Positions 25,620 through 34,153 of a DNA stretch of 64,000 nucleotides are shown in pieces (position 1 is the stretch's first letter; every line of letters begins with the position of its first letter). Origin of the DNA: Limnohabitans sp. WS1. Lineage in GTDB: Bacteria > Pseudomonadota > Gammaproteobacteria > Burkholderiales > Burkholderiaceae_C. The notes under the pieces are model-generated. The model saw only the letters and a program-made list of their open reading frames with translations, was not told the origin of the DNA and searched no databases. The DNA is taken from NCBI RefSeq assembly GCF_003063265.1, contig NZ_NERU01000010.1, forward strand, positions 62,001-126,000. Direction: 5' to 3'. Both the position numbers and the translations under genes were made by a program.

Positions 25620-25690
25620 GAGGTGTCTCCTGTTTTGGGGGGGATGCAGGTGTTCCGTTTTGACACACTGCGCATTTGCAGCCCCTATTT

Positions 25691-25706
25691 TGCAAGAGCT
25701 GTGCCT
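25691..25706 (-). promoter_or_regulatory. sigma-54 promoter of the propeller-SBP-permease-SoxYZ-MBL operon
   Basis: On the minus strand AGGCACAGCTCTTGCA has GG-N10-GC spacing and a perfect TTGCA. Five genes down to 20733 follow with overlaps or short gaps. Confidence 0.75.
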
Positions 25707-25822
25707 GCACGGGCTGACAAAAATGGACACCAAAAGCTGAACCCTGCTTGTGCGCGGACCGCGACCACCGCCCCTTTCACCCCATGCTGGCTTTGGGCTT
25801 CAGGTCAAAGCCAGCGAACTCT

Positions 25823-25838
25823 TGGCGTGCAATTTGCT
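25823..25838 (+). promoter_or_regulatory. sigma-54 promoter of the Bug protein-ABC ATPase operon
   Basis: TGGCGTGCAATTTGCT has the correct GG-N10-GC spacing and shares GCAATTTGC with the pedF promoter. The predicted transcription start falls at or next to the ATG at 25850, so the mRNA may be leaderless. Confidence 0.55.
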
Positions 25839-25849
25839 TAAATCGGCAC

Positions 25850-26845
25850 ATGACACATGGTTTTTTTGCGCCTCCCACCTGGACCCGACGCCATTGGCTG
25901 CTGAGTGCAGCCAGCATGGCTGGAGCCCCTTTGGCCCAAGCCAGCACGCCGCAAGCCTGGCCCCAAAAACCCATTCAACTCATCGTGCCCTGGCCTGCGG
26001 GTGGCGGCACGGACCTGAGCATTCGCATCCTGGCCGAAGAAGCGAGCTATCGCCTGGGCCAAACCATCGTGGTCATCAACCGGCCCGGTGCAGCGGGCAC
26101 CATGGTGGCCCCCTTGCTCAAAGCGGCCTTGCCCGATGGCTACACCATTGGCCAACTGCCCTTGCCGGTGTTGCGCCACGCGCTCATGAACAAAGTGCCT
26201 TGGGACCCCTTGACCGACTTGAGCCCCATCTTGCAGGTGTCCAGCACCACTTTTGGCTTGTTGGTGCCCACCAGCAGCCCATGGCACAAGGTGCAAGACC
26301 TGCTGGACTGGGCACGCCAAAACCCCACAGCCCTGATGCTGGGCTCCACCGGCATGGGATCGACACCGCACCTGGCCATGGAAGAACTGCTGGGGGCGCA
26401 GCAAATTGCCTACACCCACATTCCTTTCAAAGGCACCACCGACCAAATGCTGGCCTTGGCCAGCGGCAACATCATGGCCGGGGTCAACTCCACAGGTTTT
26501 GCGCCATGGGTCGAACAAGGCAAACTGCGCCTTTTGGCGGTGTTCAGCGACAAACGCAGCAACCGCTGGCCAGCCGTGCCCACCATGAAAGAGCTGGGGT
26601 TTGCGCAATCGGTCTACCACTCGCCCTGGGGCTTGGTGGCCCCCTCGGGCACCCCGGCGGCCATTGTCAAAACCTTGCATGATGCGTTTCGGGCGGCGAT
26701 GTTCACACCGCGCCACCTCCACGAATTGCAACGCTATGACCAAGACGCCGCCTACCTGGACAGCCCCAGCTACAAACAAACCCTGCTGCAAATCGCGGCG
26801 CGGGAACGCCAGTTGCTGCAACGCATGAAACTGCTGGCCGAATGA
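25850..26845 (+). CDS. Bug-family (tripartite tricarboxylate) periplasmic binding protein
   Basis: A 331-residue binding protein of the Bug family: an RR-type leader (TRRHWLLSAASMAGAPLAQA), then the family marks WPQKPIQLIVPWPAGGGTD, IVVINRPGAAGT, GLMLGSTGMGSTPHL-like segment and HIPFKGTTDQMLALASG. Bug proteins usually bind carboxylates for TctAB transporters or sensing. Here it is coupled by an ATGA overlap to the ABC ATPase of the alcohol system, an unusual pairing. No Shine-Dalgarno precedes the ATG, in keeping with a sigma-54 start site at the same place. The ligand is unknown. Confidence 0.87.
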   Translation: MTHGFFAPPTWTRRHWLLSAASMAGAPLAQASTPQAWPQKPIQLIVPWPAGGGTDLSIRILAEEASYRLGQTIVVINRPGAAGTMVAPLLKAALPDGYTIGQLPLPVLRHALMNKVPWDPLTDLSPILQVSSTTFGLLVPTSSPWHKVQDLLDWARQNPTALMLGSTGMGSTPHLAMEELLGAQQIAYTHIPFKGTTDQMLALASGNIMAGVNSTGFAPWVEQGKLRLLAVFSDKRSNRWPAVPTMKELGFAQSVYHSPWGLVAPSGTPAAIVKTLHDAFRAAMFTPRHLHELQRYDQDAAYLDSPSYKQTLLQIAARERQLLQRMKLLAE

Positions 26846-27618
26846 CCCGTTCGATGGAATCCCGAATGACCTCTTCCGCCACCCCTGCCGCCCCTGCCGC
26901 CGCCCTGAAAGCCGACCACTTGAGCAAGGCCTACCAAGGCCATGTGGCCCTGAGCGAGGTCACCCTGAGCCTCATGCCCGGTGAACGCGTCGCCCTGCTG
27001 GGCCCCAACGGCGCGGGCAAATCCACCTTGATGCAGCTGCTGACGGGCTTGTTTGCGCCCGATACCGGCAGCATCCACATCCTGGGCCACGACATGCGCA
27101 GCGCCGCACCCCGCGCCCTGGCCCACTTGGGGGTGGTGTTCCAGCAACCGGCGCTGGACCTGGACTTGAGCGTGCAGGCCAATTTGCGCTTTCACACCGA
27201 CTTGCACGGCATGTCCCGCGCCACGGCCGACGCCCGCATTCACGAAGGGCTGGAGCGCCTGGGCCTGATGGAACATCTGCACAAGCCTTGCCGCACCCTG
27301 TCTGGCGGCAACCGGCGCAAGATCGAACTGGTGCGAGCCCTGCTGCACCGCCCCGCCGTGCTGCTGATGGACGAAGCCACCGTGGGCTTGGACCCGGCCT
27401 CGCGCGTGCAACTGCTGCAAGCGGTGCAAGACCTGCAACGCGAACAAGGCGTGGCCACCCTCTGGGCCACCCACCTGGTCGAAGAAGTCGAACACGCCGA
27501 CCGCGTGATCGTGCTGCACAAAGGTGCCATCCGCCACCAAGGCCGCGTGGCCGACCTGCTGACCGACACCGGGCAGGCCACGGTGCAAGCGGCGTTTTTG
27601 AGTTTGACACGGGTCTAA
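26842..27618 (+). CDS. ABC transporter ATP-binding protein of the PQQ-alcohol system
   Basis: A 258-residue ABC ATPase: Walker A GPNGAGKST (about 53-61), Q-loop VVFQQPALDLDLS, signature LSGGNRRK, Walker B VLLMDEATVGLD, and switch His in WATHLVEE. It belongs to the family found with PQQ alcohol dehydrogenases and should energise the permease at 22532 with the binding protein at 23365, although it lies on the opposite strand. Its ATG overlaps the stop of the Bug gene. Confidence 0.9.
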   Translation: MTRSMESRMTSSATPAAPAAALKADHLSKAYQGHVALSEVTLSLMPGERVALLGPNGAGKSTLMQLLTGLFAPDTGSIHILGHDMRSAAPRALAHLGVVFQQPALDLDLSVQANLRFHTDLHGMSRATADARIHEGLERLGLMEHLHKPCRTLSGGNRRKIELVRALLHRPAVLLMDEATVGLDPASRVQLLQAVQDLQREQGVATLWATHLVEEVEHADRVIVLHKGAIRHQGRVADLLTDTGQATVQAAFLSLTRV

Positions 27619-27668
27619 GCTGGTGCCCTTGGTTGGAACAAAGGGCGTGGATCCTTGGACCCGCCCGT

Positions 27669-29048
27669 TCAGCCCTGGGTCAAACTTTGGAGCACCGTTT
27701 TCAAATCAGGCTGATCGGCCAAGCCCATGCACGCCAGCCAGGCCTGTTCGGACTGGGCAAGGCCCAGGATCGGCGCGCTTTGGTCCACAAACTTGGCCTT
27801 GAGCAAATCGTGGGTCATGGGCCTTTCCAAACTGCCAATGGCCCGCTCGATGAAGATGTGCAGGCTGCGGCCGTCGGTGGTCTCGATCGTCACGTCCACC
27901 GAGGCTTCGTGGATCTGGCGGTCCACGATCAGCTCGACACGGTCACGCAAGGCGATGACTTCGGGCGAGCGGACCACCTCGTCCGCGTACTCATGCTCTC
28001 CTGCCTGGCCCTTCATGATGGCCACGGCGCAAGAATGGAACACGCTGAACTTGCTCTCCAAACCGGTTTGTGGGGTTTTCTTGCCGGTCAGCTCTTGCAC
28101 CAAAGGGTGTGCCCGAACGGTGATGCGGGCAATTTGATCTGCCGTCAAAGCATGACCGTTGCGCAGTTGTACACAGGCGTCAATGGCCGGGTGAATGACG
28201 ATGCCACAGGCAAAGGGTTTGTAGGTGTTCAGGGCGATTTCCCAGGTCTGGCCCAGGTTTTCAGTGATTTCAGCCCAATCGGTTTTGTCGGAAAACACCT
28301 GCATCAAGCCACGCGGTGCTTCGAGCGCCCGGCGTGAGGAGGTGAAACCATGGCGTGCCAGCAATGCCGACATCAGGCCGGCCTTGGCGGCCGCCCCCGG
28401 ATGAAAAGGTTTGGTCATGGTGCCAAACTGTTCACGCAGGCCCACGGGTTGCGAGGCGGCAATGCCCAAGGCCATTTGGGTTTGAACCGCGTCCAACCCC
28501 AACAGACGTGCACAAGCGGCTGCGCTGCCCAACATGCCGGTCGAGCCCGTGATGTGCCAACCCCGGTCGTAATGGTGGGGGTACACGGCATTGCCCACGC
28601 GACACGACACTTCCACCCCCAGCACCAGCGCGTCAATCACCTGACGCCCGGACGCACCCAAATGCTCGCCCAGCGCCAACGCTGCCGAGGCCACTGGACC
28701 TGCCGGGTGAATGATGGTCTTGAGGTGGGTGTCGTCAAAGTCGAAGGTGTGCGAACTGATGCCATTGAGCATCGCCGCATTGGCCATGTCCACCCGCTCT
28801 TTGCGGCCCAAAACGGCGGCCTGGGGGGCGGGTTCGAGTGCTTGAACAGCGGCCAACGCCGCCGTCACCGTTTCGTGCGTGCTGGGTCCAACGGCGCAAC
28901 CGGCCCAGTTGGCAAAGGTGCGGTGGGCTTGTTGCTCCACCTCGTCCGTCCAGCCCTTAGAGGGGTGGTTGGCTACAAAATGGGCCAACAGTGCCGTGAC
29001 GGCGGGCGCGTTGGCATCGGCTTGGACAGTGGTATTGCGTGCGGTCAT
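27669..29048 (-). CDS. MmgE/PrpD family protein
   Basis: A 459-residue member of the MmgE/PrpD fold (2-methylcitrate dehydratase, cis-aconitate decarboxylase and relatives). Recognisable segments are NWAGCAVG, GISSHTFDFDDTHLKTIIHPAGPVASAAL cut by the usual helices, TMTKPFHPGAAAKAGL and YKPFACGIVIHPAIDA. With no prp genes nearby the substrate is unknown; many such proteins act in catabolism of unusual dicarboxylates. The next + gene is a glutathione transferase, transcribed divergently. Confidence 0.88.
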   Translation of the reverse strand: MTARNTTVQADANAPAVTALLAHFVANHPSKGWTDEVEQQAHRTFANWAGCAVGPSTHETVTAALAAVQALEPAPQAAVLGRKERVDMANAAMLNGISSHTFDFDDTHLKTIIHPAGPVASAALALGEHLGASGRQVIDALVLGVEVSCRVGNAVYPHHYDRGWHITGSTGMLGSAAACARLLGLDAVQTQMALGIAASQPVGLREQFGTMTKPFHPGAAAKAGLMSALLARHGFTSSRRALEAPRGLMQVFSDKTDWAEITENLGQTWEIALNTYKPFACGIVIHPAIDACVQLRNGHALTADQIARITVRAHPLVQELTGKKTPQTGLESKFSVFHSCAVAIMKGQAGEHEYADEVVRSPEVIALRDRVELIVDRQIHEASVDVTIETTDGRSLHIFIERAIGSLERPMTHDLLKAKFVDQSAPILGLAQSEQAWLACMGLADQPDLKTVLQSLTQG

Positions 29049-29228
29049 GGCTTGGATGAAAGTTGGGGTCAAAACAAGCGCCCGATCTTAAGAGATGGAG
29101 GGCATCCAGCAGTCACACACAAGTCAGCCCCTGTCCCCCTGAACGGTCAAGGGTCAAGTGGGTGACCTTCCCAGGACTTGGGCTCGGTTAGCCTTGTGTT
29201 TGAATTTTCAACCCCCACAGGAGCCCCC

Positions 29229-29879
29229 ATGCTGACACTCTGCGGCTTTTCAGCCAGCAACTACTACAACAAAGTCAAAATCGCCTTGCTTGAAAAAGGC
29301 GTGCCTTTTCAGGAAGAACTGGCCTGGGTGGGCCAAACCGATGAACAAGCCAGCCCCTTGGGCAAAGTGCCTTACCTGAGAACCGAACACGGCAACTTGT
29401 GTGAATCTGCCGTGATCATGGAGTACATCGAGCACAAATTCCCACAAAACCCTTTGCTGCCTGCAGACCCATTTGCCGCAGCCAAGGTGCGCGAATTGGT
29501 GACTTTTTTGGAGCTGCACCTCGAACTGGTCGCTCGAAACCTGTACCCACAAGCTTTTTTTGGCGGCCAGATCAGCGACAGCACCAAGGAAAAAACCGGC
29601 ATCCAACTCGAAAAAAACGTGGCCGCCTTTGCCAAGTTGGCCCAATTCAAGCCTTACATGCTGGGCGACAACCTGAGCTTGGCCGACTGCGCTGCTGCGG
29701 TGCATTTGCCCTTGGTCTCGGCTGCCACCAAAATCGTCTATGGCCGTGATTTTCTGGCCGACCTGCCGGTGCGCGACTACCTCAAGCACATGAACGAACG
29801 CCCCACCTTGCAACAAGTCAACGCCGACCGCAAAGCCAACACCGAACTGCTGCTGGCACGCGCCAAAGCCAAGGCCTGA
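29229..29879 (+). CDS. glutathione S-transferase family protein
   Basis: A 216-residue two-domain GST: thioredoxin-like N-terminal domain (MLTLCGFSASNYYNKVKIAL) with the glutathione-site SPLGKVPYL and ESAVIMEYIE, then an all-helical domain with NLSLADCAAAVHLP. AGGAG with a five-base spacer precedes the ATG. No partner gene indicates its substrate. Confidence 0.9.
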   Translation: MLTLCGFSASNYYNKVKIALLEKGVPFQEELAWVGQTDEQASPLGKVPYLRTEHGNLCESAVIMEYIEHKFPQNPLLPADPFAAAKVRELVTFLELHLELVARNLYPQAFFGGQISDSTKEKTGIQLEKNVAAFAKLAQFKPYMLGDNLSLADCAAAVHLPLVSAATKIVYGRDFLADLPVRDYLKHMNERPTLQQVNADRKANTELLLARAKAKA

Positions 29880-29910
29880 ACCCCGAGCAGGGGCGCGAAG
29901 CCCCTCGAAA

Positions 29911-29924
29911 CTGATCCAGGTCAA
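29911..29924 (+). promoter_or_regulatory. FNR/ANR-type box, upstream copy
   Basis: CTGATCCAGGTCAA fits TTGAT-N4-ATCAA at eight of ten conserved positions. It lies exactly 50 bases upstream of a second box. Confidence 0.45.
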
Positions 29925-29960
29925 GCGCAGTCACGACGCTGCACAGCGTTCTCGTCGGCA

Positions 29961-29974
29961 TTGACCTGCATCAA
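29961..29974 (+). promoter_or_regulatory. FNR/ANR-type box upstream of the DksA-like gene
   Basis: TTGACCTGCATCAA matches TTGAT-N4-ATCAA at nine of ten conserved positions. Its centre is 41.5 bases before the ATG at 30009, so a class II start site would fall on the start codon, consistent with the absence of a Shine-Dalgarno sequence. Confidence 0.55.
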
Positions 29975-30008
29975 CCTGTCCCCCTCTGGCTCGGCTCATG
30001 ATGCAGAC

Positions 30009-30392
30009 ATGAGCACCACCTCTTTCAACACTCCCTCTCGCCTCCACGAAGCCGACAAAGCCCACCTGATCGAGGCCCGTCAACAACTGCTGCAACGCAT
30101 GGCCCATCAGCGCGGTGGGCTGCGCTCCAGAGCCGAAGTGGCCGCCGATCACTTTGACAATGGTTTTGAATCCCGCGCTCAGATTCAAACCGAACGCCAG
30201 ACCGAATTCGCCCTGAACGAGCACGAAACCGCCGAATTGGGCGACATCGAAGCGGCACTCGAGCGTGTGCAAGCGGGCACTTATGGCATTTGCACCGATT
30301 GCGGCATCACCATCCCAGCCGAACGGCTGAACGCTTACCCCGTCGCCAAGCGCTGCATCGACTGCCAGTCTTTGGCAGAACACCACCGTTGA
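30009..30392 (+). CDS. DksA/TraR-family C4 zinc-finger protein
   Basis: A 127-residue protein: an N-terminal helical coiled coil (ADKAHLIEARQQLLQRMAHQ) and a C-terminal C4 zinc finger, GICTDCG ... CIDCQ with the cysteine pairs 17 residues apart. Such proteins bind in the secondary channel of RNA polymerase, but this one is shorter than DksA and lacks its DxxDxA tip, so it is a DksA-like relative. Two FNR-type boxes lie just upstream, suggesting induction at low oxygen. It is followed 21 bases later by an unknown gene. Confidence 0.88.
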   Translation: MSTTSFNTPSRLHEADKAHLIEARQQLLQRMAHQRGGLRSRAEVAADHFDNGFESRAQIQTERQTEFALNEHETAELGDIEAALERVQAGTYGICTDCGITIPAERLNAYPVAKRCIDCQSLAEHHR

Positions 30393-30413
30393 TTTGTTGG
30401 CATAAGGAGCCCC

Positions 30414-30785
30414 ATGAGTACTTTTCACGCCGTCGTCTGGATCGACCACACCGAAGCCCATGTGGTCATGTTTGACCGTGAGCACGTCCAAGCCCAGCGC
30501 ATCCAATCACGCAGCCACCACAAGCACCAAGGCCCATCAGACAATGCACCCGCCTTTTTTGCCGAAGTGGCCCAAGCCCTGATCGGCACGCACGAAGTCC
30601 TGTTGACCGGGCCTGGGCAGACTCGGTTGGCGTTTCGCACTTGGTGCAACGAACACCACAAAGCCACAGCCAACACCATCGTGGACAGCATTGCAAGCGA
30701 TCACCCCTCGGATGCACAACTGGCCGCGATGGCCAAACAGTACTTTGTCAAATTTGACAACATGAACACGCCCCCTCGCGGCTGA
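30414..30785 (+). CDS. conserved hypothetical protein (eRF1/Pelota-like N-terminal fold suspected)
   Basis: A 123-residue soluble protein: STFHAVVWIDHTEAHVVMFDRE, then a His-rich stretch SRSHHKHQGPSDN, EVLLTGPGQTRLAFRTWCNEHH and VDSIASDHPSDAQLAAMAKQYF. The pattern resembles small bacterial proteins annotated as translational-machinery or baeRF-type; I cannot assign it firmly. AAGGAG with a four-base spacer marks the ATG. It is probably co-transcribed with the DksA-like gene under FNR-type control. Confidence 0.65.
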   Translation: MSTFHAVVWIDHTEAHVVMFDREHVQAQRIQSRSHHKHQGPSDNAPAFFAEVAQALIGTHEVLLTGPGQTRLAFRTWCNEHHKATANTIVDSIASDHPSDAQLAAMAKQYFVKFDNMNTPPRG

Positions 30786-31023
30786 CGCTGACAAGCCCCG
30801 GTGGGTCCGAGTTGCCCGTCTTTTTCGGCTTCTTGCATCGCCTGATGCGCCCACCGGGGGCTGCTATGCTTTGGTGCATGCGCAGCTTTTTTCATTTTGC
30901 TTTTCAGATCCCCCAGCTTGACGAGGCACCTCGCTTTGATGGGTGCACCTTCAGCGGCCAGCAGGGCCGCTCTGACGACACTGGATTGGACCTGGCCTTG
31001 CTGAGCACGTTTGACGCGTGCTG

Positions 31024-31632
31024 ATGGCCATGGAACACACCTTTGCTTCGGCCACCATCTTGCTGCTGCTGATCACCGACCCACTGGGCAACATCCCGAT
31101 TTTTGTCAACAGCTTGCGTGCCGTGCCCCCGAAGCGACGGGCACGGGTGATCCTGCGCGAAGTCCTGATTGCTTTTGGCCTGCTGCTGAGCTTCATGTTT
31201 GTGGGTCAAAGCTTCCTCAAAGCGATGAGTCTGTCCGATGTGTCCTTGCAAATTGGTGGGGCTGTGGTGCTGTTTTTGATCGCACTGCGCATGGTTTTTC
31301 CACCTCCGGCCCAAGACAGTCCCACCCCGGATGTCGAACCCCTGATCGTGCCTTTGGCCATTCCGGCATTGGCCGGTCCTTCGGCCATGGCCACCGTTTT
31401 GTTGCTGGTCAGTCAGGCCCCCGAACGCCGTTTGGAATGGGTGGCCGCGCTCACGGTGACCATGGTGGTTTGTGCAGGGGTGCTGCTCATGGCCGAGCGC
31501 TTGCAACAAGTCGTCGGTGAACGCGTGGTCAGCGCATTTGAACGCTTGATGGGGCTGATCCTGGTGTCCATCTCGGTGGAAATGCTGATTCGAGGCCTTC
31601 AATCCTTGGCGCTTCGCTGGCCCCATGCCTGA
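31024..31632 (+). CDS. MarC/YhgN-family integral membrane protein
   Basis: A 202-residue protein with six hydrophobic segments: TILLLLITDPLGNIPIFVN, VLIAFGLLLSFMFVG, IGGAVVLFLIALRMVF, LIVPLAIPALAGPSAMATVLLL, LTVTMVVCAGVLLM and GLILVSISVEML. The DPLGNIP and PLAIPALAGPSA motifs define MarC. Function of the family is unsettled. Starts at 31018 (GTG), 31024 or 31030 are possible. It converges on mrdA with 11 bases between stops. Confidence 0.9.
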   Translation: MAMEHTFASATILLLLITDPLGNIPIFVNSLRAVPPKRRARVILREVLIAFGLLLSFMFVGQSFLKAMSLSDVSLQIGGAVVLFLIALRMVFPPPAQDSPTPDVEPLIVPLAIPALAGPSAMATVLLLVSQAPERRLEWVAALTVTMVVCAGVLLMAERLQQVVGERVVSAFERLMGLILVSISVEMLIRGLQSLALRWPHA

Positions 31633-31643
31633 GGGTCAAGACC

Positions 31644-33635
31644 TCATTCTTCGCCCAGCTTGTTTTTCGGACTGAGCAGCGGCACGTCTTTTTTGGACCG
31701 TGGGGTTCCGACAGGTCCGGCCGTTTGCCCTTTTTGCGTGGCGGCCATGTCTTCTTCACTGGGGTATTGGCCCAACAACCAGTAATCAAACACACGCCGG
31801 GCAATGGGTGCGGCAGAGGCGGCACCAAACCCTGCATTTTCAACGACCACCGCCACGGCAATTTTGGGTGCCTCAGCAGGTGCATAGGCCATGTACAAAG
31901 CGTGGTCGCGCTGGTACTCAGACAACTTGGCGGCGTTGTACTTGTCTTTTTGTCCAATCGTCACCGCCTGCGCGGTGCCTGTTTTTCCGGCACTGGTGTA
32001 ACCTGCCCCGGCAAAAACTCGGGCTGAAGTGCCCGAAGTCACCACGCCGACCAAACCATTGCGCACCACTTCCATGTGCTCGGGCTTGAAGCCTAAATTG
32101 ACCGACTCAGAGACCTGCACGGCCGATTGCGCATGGGTCAAAGCGTCTTGCGTGGCAGAGACCACGCGCGGTTTGTACTGTTGCCCCCCGCTGGCCAAAG
32201 TGGCCGTGGCCGAGGCCAACTGCACCATGGTGAACGTGTTGTAGCCCTGACCAATGCCCAAGGAAATGGTTTCGCCGCCATACCATTTCTTTTGCTCTGG
32301 CCGCTTGTAGTAATTGCGCTTCCACTCGGTGCTGGGCAAGACGCCGCGCACCTCACCGGGCAAGTCGATGCCCGTGATTTGGCCAAAGCCCAAAGGCTTC
32401 ATGAAGTCATGTATGGCATCGACCCCCATGTCGTTGGCCAGCGAGTAGTAGTACACATTGCTCGACAAAACGATCGACCGCACCATGTCCACCGGTCCCA
32501 GGCCATGGTCACCATGGCTGCGGAAAGTGTGCCCGCCATAAGTCCATGAGCCAGCGTCGTTGATGATGGTGCTGGCACTGCGCTTGCCCGTGGACAGGGC
32601 GGCCATGGCCATGAACGGTTTGTACGTTGACCCCGGAGGGTAAGTGCCGCGCAAAGCACGATTGAGCAAAGGCTTGTCAATCGATTCGTTGAGCATTTGC
32701 CAGTTCTCGACATCAATGCCATCAACAAACAAGTTGGGGTCGAAGGTGGGCTTGCTGACAAAGGCCAATACCTCCCCGGTGTTCGGGTCCAGCGCCACCA
32801 AAGCACCTCGCCGATTGCCAAAAAGGTCCTCCACCATCTTCTGCATCTGGATGTCGATGGACAACACCACGTTTTGCCCAGGAATGGCGGGGCGGCTGGA
32901 CAAACTGCGCGTGGCGCGTCCACCCGCAGAGGTTTCAACCTGGTTGACCCCAGTGATGCCGTGCAACTCACGCTCGTAGCGCTGCTCGACACCCAACTTG
33001 CCGATGTATTCAGTTCCCCTGTAGTTGGAGGCATCCTCGTCTTCTTCCAGCCGCTCTTTTTCGCGTTGGTTGATGCGCCCGATGTACCCGATCACATGGC
33101 TGGCGAGTTCACCGTAGGGGTACTGTCTGAACAAGCGGGCCTTGATTTCAACACCCGGGAACCGGTATCGCTGGGCACTGAAGCGGGCCACTTCTTCGTC
33201 GGTCAACCGATTGCGAATGGGCAAGGAATCGAAGCTCTTGGACTCCTCGCGTAAACGTTTGAAACGACGACGGTCTTTGGTCTGAATGTCCACCAACTCC
33301 GACAGTTCGTTGATGGTGGCCTCCAGATCGCTGACCTTGGAGGGGGTGATCTCCAAGGTATAAGCTGAGTAATTACTGGCCAGCACCACCCCATTTCGAT
33401 CGAGGATGGTGCCGCGAGGCGGCACGGTGGGCAAGATGGCCGTGCGGTTGTTTTCGGCCTGCTCGTGCAAATCCTCGTGGCGAATCACTTGCAAATAAAT
33501 CAAGCGCGAGGCCAGCAAGGCAAAACAAAACAACACCAACCATTGCACCACGGCCACACGGTACTGAAAACGCTGGATCTCAACACGCGTGTCGCGCAAT
33601 TCCGCAAGTGAGGGCAGGTGAAAAGGCATGGTCAC
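31644..33635 (-). CDS. mrdA: penicillin-binding protein 2 (peptidoglycan transpeptidase)
   Basis: A 663-residue class B PBP: one N-terminal membrane span (WLVLFCFALLASRLIYLQV, 32-50), pedestal domain with VPPRGTILDRNG, and the transpeptidase domain with SxxK at Ser336-Lys339 (STYKP), SSN (VLSSNVYYY) and KTG (SAGKTGTAQ). It cross-links side-wall peptidoglycan in the elongasome with MreBCD and RodA. Its GTG start lies within the mreD stop codon (GTGA); an ATG follows two codons later. RodA usually comes next but is absent here, where the convergent marC-like gene follows. Confidence 0.95.
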   Translation of the reverse strand: MTMPFHLPSLAELRDTRVEIQRFQYRVAVVQWLVLFCFALLASRLIYLQVIRHEDLHEQAENNRTAILPTVPPRGTILDRNGVVLASNYSAYTLEITPSKVSDLEATINELSELVDIQTKDRRRFKRLREESKSFDSLPIRNRLTDEEVARFSAQRYRFPGVEIKARLFRQYPYGELASHVIGYIGRINQREKERLEEDEDASNYRGTEYIGKLGVEQRYERELHGITGVNQVETSAGGRATRSLSSRPAIPGQNVVLSIDIQMQKMVEDLFGNRRGALVALDPNTGEVLAFVSKPTFDPNLFVDGIDVENWQMLNESIDKPLLNRALRGTYPPGSTYKPFMAMAALSTGKRSASTIINDAGSWTYGGHTFRSHGDHGLGPVDMVRSIVLSSNVYYYSLANDMGVDAIHDFMKPLGFGQITGIDLPGEVRGVLPSTEWKRNYYKRPEQKKWYGGETISLGIGQGYNTFTMVQLASATATLASGGQQYKPRVVSATQDALTHAQSAVQVSESVNLGFKPEHMEVVRNGLVGVVTSGTSARVFAGAGYTSAGKTGTAQAVTIGQKDKYNAAKLSEYQRDHALYMAYAPAEAPKIAVAVVVENAGFGAASAAPIARRVFDYWLLGQYPSEEDMAATQKGQTAGPVGTPRSKKDVPLLSPKNKLGEE

Positions 33636-34153
33636 AGCGGCCGAATATCGTCACGCTCGAATGCACGCCTTTGTGGGGCCAACAACAATGCGCCCACCAA
33701 AGGCCAAAGTGCCGCCTGAAGCAAAGGACCCAACACTTGGGTCCACACAGGCCAGGCGTCCTGCGCAACGAGTCGCGTCAACCACTCCACCAAGGCAGCC
33801 AACACAAACAGCGGCAAAATTTGCAGCGCTTGCTCTCTGAGCGGAAACCACAACAAACGGCGCTGGGCAATGTTGGCCAGTCCGGACAAGACCACATAAG
33901 ACAAGGCGTTTTGCCCCAACAAGGCCGACTCGTGCACATCCAGGGCCAAGCCCAACAAAAAGGCCAACACCAAACCGACCCGCCGTGGCTGGTGGACTGT
34001 CCAAAACACCACCACAATGGCCAAGACGTCGGGCAACCAATACCACCCCAGCAAACCCAACAACATGTGCACCAGCAAGGCCAGCATCAGGGTGATGCCG
34101 ATGAACTTGGGGTTGGCAGGCAACAACAACGGCCGACCGGCGGGCATGATCAT
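33632..34153 (-). CDS. mreD: rod shape-determining protein MreD
   Basis: A 173-residue membrane protein with about five spans (FIGITLMLALLVHMLLGLL, VLAIVVVFWTV, GLVLAFLLGLALDV, ALQILPLFVLAALVEWL, ALWPLVGALLLAP) and the MreD motif GLALDVHESALLGQNALSYV. It works with MreC and MreB in side-wall synthesis. It overlaps mreC by four bases (ATGA) and mrdA by four (GTGA). Confidence 0.94.
   Translation of the reverse strand: MIMPAGRPLLLPANPKFIGITLMLALLVHMLLGLLGWYWLPDVLAIVVVFWTVHQPRRVGLVLAFLLGLALDVHESALLGQNALSYVVLSGLANIAQRRLLWFPLREQALQILPLFVLAALVEWLTRLVAQDAWPVWTQVLGPLLQAALWPLVGALLLAPQRRAFERDDIRPL

Noticed and set aside
29880..30008. Possible tRNA or small RNA in the gap before the DksA-like gene
   Set aside because: No cloverleaf or conserved T-loop could be drawn; the only structures are a GC hairpin near 29888-29905 and the FNR-type boxes.
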